A DNA stretch of 64,000 nucleotides from Pteria penguin (Eukaryota; Mollusca; Bivalvia; Pterioida; Pteriidae): contig CM068590.1 of assembly GCA_035048485.1 (NCBI GenBank), positions 8,297,329 to 8,361,328 on the forward strand, in the 5' to 3' direction. Below the pieces are notes generated by a model. The model did not search any database. It had not been told where the DNA came from and saw only the letters and a program-made list of their open reading frames with translations. This document shows, in pieces, positions 57,312 to 64,000 of this stretch (position 1 is its first letter; each line of letters opens with the position of its first letter). The translations under genes were made by a program, and so were the position numbers.

Positions 57312-57703
57312 ATTATTGTTTTACGTCCCTCCACAATTATTTCACATAATTATATTGATTGATTGATTATATTGATTGATTTATTATTGTTTTACGTTAC
57401 TACATGATTATTTTACGTATATGGTAACGGCATCTGCCTGATGCATTGCATACAAATTTAGACCTTTGCATTGGACCCACCCGAAGCAGGGATCTTTTAC
57501 GTACCACGCCTACCGTGACACGGGACCTCGGTTTTTACTGTCTTATCCGAAAGACAGAACACTGGTGTGCCCAGGGTCGAACCCAGGACCTTTCGATCAC
57601 AAGCCGAGCACCTTATCCACTAGGCCACACTGGCTTATTTCACATATATGGTGATGGCATCTGCCTGATGCATTGCATACAAATTTAAACCTTTGCAAAG
57701 GAT
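57312..57703 (-). mobile_element. Old SINE1 copy split by a younger SINE1
   Basis: The tail-side piece (57312-57348) and body piece (57635-57703, 'ggtgatggcatctgcctgat' to 'aacctttgcaaagg') belong to one SINE1. They are separated by the insertion at 57349-57634. The rest of the body and head is missing. Confidence 0.8.
57349..57634 (-). mobile_element. SINE1 (head a), full length, nested, 12-bp target duplication
   Basis: Minus strand: 'gccagtgtggcctagtggat' and 'gggttcgaccctgg' head, then body and tail '(aatc)n'. It is flanked by 'ttatttcacata' on both sides (57337-57348 and 57635-57646), which is part of the older SINE's body. Confidence 0.9.
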
Positions 57704-59753
57704 AGGGACAAAAAACTACTCTTGAAGGGGACTGTGAGTACTTCGATCCTATCAAGTTTCATAGAAATCTGTTCAGCAGATCTAATGAGAAGAAGTCAAA
57801 AATGTGAAAAGTTTACGACAGACAGATTAGCCATCACTATAGCTCACTTCATCTAAAATTCAGTAAAACTGATGGATGCTCCAAGAAGCACAGCAATAAT
57901 GAATGAAATGAATGACTTAATTTATAGAAAATCATTGTATTTATTAATTGATGAGCATTTCAAATTTCATTGTATCATATGGATATCCAACTGAGTCAAC
58001 TGTAGAACAAGTGATCACCGTATCTAAAATGAGTAAGTTTGACTTTGATCAGTTATGAAATAAAAACTTTTTATCATGACCTTGACCTTTCAGAAGTGAC
58101 CTTTGTCCAAAAGCCCTTAACCTAAATAACATTTTGGTGAGGTATGATCAAATTCTGATGAAAGGTACAGGAGATCTAAGCTTAGACAGATGGACAGTCA
58201 GTACGATAGACAGACGGACAGACAGACACATGAACACAACAGCACCTATAAAAAACTTGTTTTGGTGTAAAATAAAATTTAAAAAGTTTTTGCTTCCAGC
58301 AGGGTTTGAACCGTATACCTTCACCATGCCATAACTGACCTATATCAAAACTAGAAAAACCTTTGTTAAATACAGAAAACAAAAGTTTTAACATGACATT
58401 TTCAAATAACCCTTGAAATGTATATTCTCAAAGAAATGCTTTATTGCTTCTCTGTATTGAATAAATCATAAAATGACACAAACGTAGTGTAATCAAAGAT
58501 TACTACACTCACTGTGATACAGTATTTGTCAAACAAAAATGAAAAAGAATAGTAGGAAGTTCTATATTGAACATTGTAATCTTGACCTGAGAGTCACTCA
58601 AGCATAAAATCAAGGTCAGATGAATTATCAGGTGAATGTGCTTAAAGTCCAAATCCAAAAATGAACCTAAGCTGCAAATTTGTTAAGTATAACACCTATA
58701 TTTTCTCTAATACTGAGTTAACCCAAACTGCTTAACAGGACATGGATGCAGACAGGAACGCAAATGTTAGGGATATAGCATAAGCTCATCATAACTTCAT
58801 CAAGGCGAGCTAAAAATGTACAGAAATGACAAAAGTCCTTACATGAAGATCATTAAGAACGGAACCAAAAACACCTACACCTCTTTAAATCATTCTCATG
58901 CTTTCGATCAATTTGATTATCTACATGTGTGCAGTTAGTCTGAAGAAAAAATTTATCAAGAGGATGGTACCCTCTGGGGTCTATGTCATCCAGCCCAGGA
59001 ACCACCCCTTGATGGATTAAAAATAATACCTACTATATAGACATATAATTTAATCAAGAAGTACCACATAACAAAACGGACACATCTATGACACAGTCCT
59101 TCATGAACATGTTCTCAATTTATGGTTGAAATGTCATTGATCATTTGACAAATATCTTTAAGTATTGTCTATGCCCTATCAAATTTTGAGATATCGAAGT
59201 CTGACTGCATCCAGAAACTTATCTATTAAGAAATAAAGGTTTGCCCACCTCTGGAGGATGAAGGTTTGGCTTTCAGCCATCGTTGATTGGTTACTCATCT
59301 CTCAGTTATCTGTGAACAGAAAAGCATTTCTTCAATACAAGTATGATAAATGTAGAAAGTTATATGATATTATGATATATGATAATACGATATATGATAT
59401 TATGATATATGATATTATGATATATGTACATGTATCTTACTTTTCTAAAAATTTGACTTACTTTTTTTTTTAAATTTGATTTGATTTATGAGAGGTTTCA
59501 ATTTATTATTTACATTGACCTTAATAAACAGGTGTTGTTTGGTTCAGCATAAATGTTATTTAATTTTTCCCAAGCTGCAGGTAACACATACACTTCTCAA
59601 CACAAGTTCTTCAAAATGTGATTTTGCTGAATTTAGATTAGCATTGTATTAGCATTTACCACTTCAAATATATAATTAAAATCACACTTAAACTCAATCC
59701 CAACAACATAACAGAGCAATATTGTTTAAATAACATGATTGATGCCTCCTTAC
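57704..59753. other. Intergenic, dispersed repeats
   Basis: 57710-57850 resembles an internal unit and end of the 145-bp-repeat element ('gaagaagtcaaaaatgtgaa', 'atagctcactt'). 58070-58230 is a dispersed-repeat end with 'gacagacggacagacagaca'. 59355-59427 is a 'tatgatat' microsatellite. No supportable gene. Confidence 0.5.
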
Positions 59754-59850
59754 CAGTGAGAGGATGTATGGCAGCTTCATTGCTGGACAGGCATTGCTGG
59801 ACAGGAAATGCTGGACAAGCATCTTTTTATCATCTCTCTAATAAGAGTAT
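59754..59850 (-). other. Candidate cassette exon X13
   Basis: 97 nt; acceptor 'gtgttaacag', donor 'ctcactg|gtaagg'. The 3' end 'catcctctcactg' matches the family. The middle contains 'ctggacaggcattgctggac'-type short repeats. All three frames contain a stop. Confidence 0.48.
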
Positions 59851-60665
59851 CTGTTAACACAAATTACAGAAAAGCATAAACAAACTTTACATTGAGAATT
59901 ATACAATATCTTCATACAAGTGTAATTAGATATATAAAACTACAACTGTCTTATTGAGATTAATGCTCTGGCTGGGCATATTGCAAAATGTAATCTCCTA
60001 AATCAACCCTTAATTCAAAGACCTTGACCTTAGTCATCACCTCTGAACACGATCATGTCACATTTCTGATCAAAAGGCACCAACATAATGAACTATAAAC
60101 ATACTAACCACCAAACAAAAGCTTGCAGATCTATAGTCCAGACAATTTTTAAATAGACCATAAGCATGTTGATACAATCTTGAGTAGTATCATCACATTC
60201 TTTTGCGTCAGGGTCAGTACCTAGCAGAAGTGTTACTAGGGATATAGAAAAGATTTGATGAGCTATAAATCTTAAGATTCTCTTTATCATCACTTCAATA
60301 TACCGTACTACATAAAGTAACCCCTATCAATGGAGTACCACTTGTAGTTACCTTAAAAGTGACTTGTACGCTAAAATTAATGGTATCAGAGCTTCTACAC
60401 AGACAGACAAGATGATTCATTTCCACACACAGACAGCCAAGGTGATATGTTTCCACAGACAGATGGACAGGGTGATTGCTTTGAAGGGATATATTAAATG
60501 ATCAATTAAATGTGTACAAGGTAAACATAATGAATGATAAGAATATATTTCAACCTGCAATTAATATTTTTAGTCACTCTGTAAGCATTCCAACATTGTG
60601 ACACAGAACTAAGAATCAGCTTGTTCCCAAGATGTCACAATACTTGAAAAAGGATATTTCCTTAC

Positions 60666-60751
60666 CTATGTGAGGATGTCTTACTGCCTTACATTCAGTG
60701 AAGAATCCTTGTGGATTGGGCATCTTCTTCTCATCACTCCCATGTCAAAAT
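60666..60751 (-). other. Candidate cassette exon X14
   Basis: 86 nt; strong acceptor 'ttgttttcttcatcag', strong donor 'catag|gtaagg'. It starts 'attttgacatgggagtgatg', matching the family start. Every frame has a stop, though one is open after the first two codons. Confidence 0.52.
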
Positions 60752-61269
60752 CTGATGAAGAAAACAACTCTTATTATAGAATTGGTCGTATAACTAACAT
60801 AAAAACATAAACATAAAAAACATAAATATGGCAAAGATTGAAGTTTTTAATAATTCAATCTACAGTCAAGGTCAAGGTCAGAAAGTGTCAAATTTTTCTA
60901 CAGATTGAAAGATCTACCTACATATGAGAACTACATTCATGAAATATGTAGTAGTGGAATTGTTAATATTGAGGTTTGAAAAAAAGAACTTTAACCTGGC
61001 TGTCTATGCTATTTAATGTTGATGGTAGTCAACATAAATTTTCCAAGATATTTGTCCCAGTAAGCGAAAACTTGACATTAAGGTCCAAGGAAAAGTCCAC
61101 GACACATAATTTTTCATGGTTTTAATTTGTTAACAGCTTTAACTACAAATACCTAGGCATGAATTTAATGTAGATGTCTGCTACTGGTTACTTATAAATT
61201 ATAAATTAACGCAAGACAAAAGACAAAAGGAACAAAAGCAACGCCTAGTAGCATAATACACCCGTCACT

Positions 61270-61925
61270 TAGCTTAAAGGGGATCAGTTTGAATGAATGG
61301 CCAAGTTACAATCCAATACCATGAAAAACTGCATAAAGAAATCTGGAAAACTGTAAAGACCTTGAAAATTTGTAAGTTCAAGGGGCATAACTTTAGCAAA
61401 TCCAAAGCAATCATAACCAAATGAGAACTGGTACTGACCCCTATTGATATAAAGTAATATACCAAGTTTTAATCCAATCCCTTTAAAGACTATTACAGTA
61501 GAGAAAAATCTGAAAAACTGTAAAATCTTTGAAAATTTCTAAGTTCAAGGGCCATAACTCTGGCAAAACCAAAGCAATTATTCCCAAATGCAAACTGGCA
61601 CTGACCCTCAGTGACATAAATTAATATACGAAGTTTTAATGTAATACCTTTAAAAACTGCAGAAAAAATCCTGAAAACTATAAAATCCTTGAAATTTTCT
61701 GAGTTCAAGGGTTGCAACTCTGGTAGAACCCACGCAATCATACCCAAATGAAAACTGTTACTGACCCTCATTGATATAAAGTTATATGCCAAGTTTCAAT
61801 ATTTTGAAAGACTGCAGAAAAAAGTCCAGAAAACATGACCCCGGATGGATGGACAGACAGATGCACGCATGCACGGACGGACAACGCCATAACATAATAC
61901 GTCTCATTTTATGACGGGCTTATAT
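61270..61925. repeat. Three diverged ~180-bp tandem units of a dispersed element
   Basis: Units share 'aagttcaaggg.cataactct', 'caaa.caatcat.cccaaatg', 'actgaccc.cattgatataaa' and 'aagttttaatccaataccttt'. The element ends 'ggacggacaacgccataaca' to 'tgacggg'. 'acccgtca' lies at the other side (61260), a possible short inverted terminus. Minus ORFs are repeat artefacts. Confidence 0.7.
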
Positions 61926-62049
61926 AAAAATCTAAATAGACAGACAGAATATAGGTGTGCTTGACTGATTGTTTTAATTGTCACTTCACAACTATTTTAC
62001 GTACATGGTATATCAGACGATCTTTTACATTCCATACCATAACATCATA

Positions 62050-63535
62050 AGCATTCCATAGCAGTGAGGGTTCTTTTACATGCCATACCATAAAAACCCA
62101 CCAATAGCAGCGAAGTATTTTTTATCAGCCATATAACCATAACATACCCACCCATAACAGTGAGGGATCTTTTACCTGCCATATATAACCATAACAGTCC
62201 CCTCCATAGTAGTGAGGGATCTTTTACCTGCCATATAACCATAACAGACCCACCCATAACAGTGAGGGATCTTTTACCTGCCATATAACCATTACAGTTC
62301 CCTCCATAGCAATGAGGGATCTTTTACCTGCCATATAACCATAAACACACCCATCCATAGCAGTGAAGGATTTTTTATCTGCCATCTAACCATAAGTTGG
62401 TTGGTTGATCGGTGTTTTATGTCACTTACAACAATATTTCAGATATCTCGTATCATGGAAGGAGGAGGTTGAACCTCTTTAACACAGTGGTGCAACCAGG
62501 GAATCGAACGCAGATCTTCGGTAACCAAAGCCATGTGCTTAACCACTACACCAAATCTGCCCCTATTACCTAAGAGACTCACCCATACCAGTGAGGGATC
62601 TTTTACTTACCATATAACCATAACACACCGACCAATAGCAGTGAGGGATCTTTCACCTGCCATATAACCATAACAGTCCCACTGAGAGGAGTGAAAATCT
62701 TTACCTGCCATTTAACCATAACAGACCCACCCGTACCAGTAAGGGATCTTTTACTTGCCATATAACCATAACAGACCCACCTGTACCAGTGAAGGATCTT
62801 TTACCTGCCAATATAAGCATATCAGACCCATCCATTATAGTAGTGAGGGATCTTTTACCTGCCATATAACCATAACAGACCCATCCATAGCAGTGAGGGA
62901 TCTTTTACCAGCCATATAATCATAACAGACCCATCCATAGTAGTGAGGGATCTTTTACCTGCCATATAACCATAACAGACCCATCCATAGTAGTGAGGGA
63001 TCTTTTACCTGCCTTATAACCATATCAGACCCATCCATAGTAGTGAGGGATCTTTTACCTGCCATACCATAACAGACCCATCCATAGCAGTGAGGGATCT
63101 TTTACCTGCCATATAACCATATCAGACACATCCATAGTAGTGAGGGATCTTTTACCTGCCATATAACCATAACAGACCCATCCATAGTAGTGAGGGATCT
63201 TTTACCTGCCATATAACCATAACAGACCCATCCATAGTAGTGAGGGATCTTTTACCTGCCATATAACCATAACAGACCCATCCATAGTAGTGAGGGATCT
63301 TTTACCTGCCATATAACCATATCAGACCCATCCATAGCAGTGAGGGATCTTTTACCTGCCATACCATAACACATCCATCCATAGCAGTGAGGGATTTTTT
63401 ACATGTCATACCATAATACACCTATCCATAGTAGTGAGGGATCTTTTACATGCCATACCATAACAGTCCCATCCATAGCAGTGAGGGATCTTTTACGTGC
63501 CATACCATAACAGACCCACCCATAGCAGTGAGGAC
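62050..63535. repeat. 50-bp satellite from the SINE1 body, about 26 copies
   Basis: The unit is 'cccatccatagtagtgaggg' then 'atcttttacctgccatataa' then 'ccataacaga', period 50 bp (63181 to 63231). Central units (62860-63330) are the most uniform, edge units the most diverged. A SINE2 copy interrupts it. Confidence 0.92.
62397..62564 (-). mobile_element. SINE2 insertion inside the 50-bp satellite
   Basis: Minus strand: 'aggggcagatttggtgtagt' then 'ggttaagcacatggctttgg', B-box-like 'gttcgattccc', and the end 'ataaaacaccgatcaacca'. About 168 bp. The target duplication is not clear. Confidence 0.87.
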
Positions 63536-63852
63536 CGGTTCTTCACATATACCATGACACAGGACATCAGTTTTAACTGTTTCATTGGAAAGACAGGACA
63601 CCAGTGTGCCAATGGCAGGCCATGAGTCGAGCACTCAACCTGATGAGCAACACTGACTTGAAGATGGGCATGAAAAGCCATAGATGTCACAGTCATTTTC
63701 ACGATGGGTATAAAATAAATGATGCATTACAGAAGATATTACATAAAAGTGGAGTAGAATGTTTAAATATTCATATTCCTGGATCATACAAACTGTATTT
63801 ATTCAAACTTTCAAATATCATATCCAAGTAAGATATCTAAACAGGCTCATAC

Positions 63853-63897
63853 CTATGAGAGGATGAATCGTGTCACTGCATTTCACTTCCCAAACAC
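63853..63897 (-). other. Candidate cassette exon X15
   Basis: 45 nt; acceptor 'tggtcaatgacag', donor 'catag|gtatgag'. It keeps the 3' signature 'catcctctcatag' but not the usual start. One frame is open (ending 'DTIHPLI'). Confidence 0.48.
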
Positions 63898-64000
63898 CTG
63901 TCATTGACCAATTGGTTTTGTTTTCTTCTCTTTCTTTAGTGTATTTGTATTTCACATTGAGGCTGAATGCTCATGTGTATGTGTTATGATTTTCAGTTTA

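Larger units (their letters stand above)
61963..63660 (-). mobile_element. SINE1 expanded internally by a satellite
   Basis: The tail side (61963-62040: 'ctgattgttttaattgtcac', 'tattttacgtacatgg') and head side (63540-63660: 'ccatgacacaggacatcagt', 'tttcattggaaagacaggac', 'accagtgtgccaatggc') are the two ends of one inverse SINE1. The part that is a single 'gcagtgagggatcttttacg' segment in normal copies is here repeated about 26 times. Confidence 0.82.

Overview
The window looks like non-coding-rich nuclear DNA from a marine invertebrate, most probably a bivalve mollusc. This rests on AT-rich sequence, spliceosomal GT/AG sites, tRNA-headed SINEs with ATTG-type tails, diverged repeats of the molluscan 'tgaccttgacctt...gacagacggacag' kind, MITEs, and a very high density of minisatellites. 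The species call is inference. I see no operon, CRISPR array, rRNA gene or intact tRNA gene. Most long ORFs are artefacts of tandem repeats whose period is a multiple of three (57, 33, 63, 21 and 36 bp).

Layout: 1-16 kb holds interspersed repeats (three copies of one element with internal 145-bp repeats), a 57-bp array (2.7-5.0 kb), a 44-bp array (11.3-11.7 kb), several MITEs, and the 3' end of a LINE reverse-transcriptase ORF (15.6-15.9 kb, minus). 17.5-21.1 kb is a 33-bp minisatellite. 21.6-23.1 kb is a SINE whose tRNA-like head has grown into a 63-bp satellite. 26.6-28.3 kb carries the remains of a DNA transposon: a plus-strand exon facing a frameshifted minus-strand transposase. 30.6-34.9 kb is a young LTR element with apparently identical 613-bp LTRs, a 4-bp target duplication, an Env-like ORF and no pol; it sits inside a second 63-bp array. 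36-41.7 kb has further arrays, including 40 almost identical 21-bp units.

42.4-63.9 kb is the least ordinary part. About fifteen short exon-like cassettes lie on the minus strand. They are related to each other, and most are bounded by good splice acceptors and donors. They recur as pairs inside roughly 1.46-kb segmental duplications. No single frame is open through all of them, so they may be a non-coding RNA locus, a set of alternative exons, or a decaying gene. The same interval holds two pogo-like MITEs, a 3.7-kb inserted DNA element with BEN-like exon fragments, and several SINEs with clear target duplications. The window closes with a SINE whose middle part has become a 50-bp satellite (62.0-63.5 kb).

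The main themes are SINE modules seeding satellites, mobile elements nested in satellites, and a duplicated cassette-exon locus. Everything was read by eye; no alignment or database search was possible.
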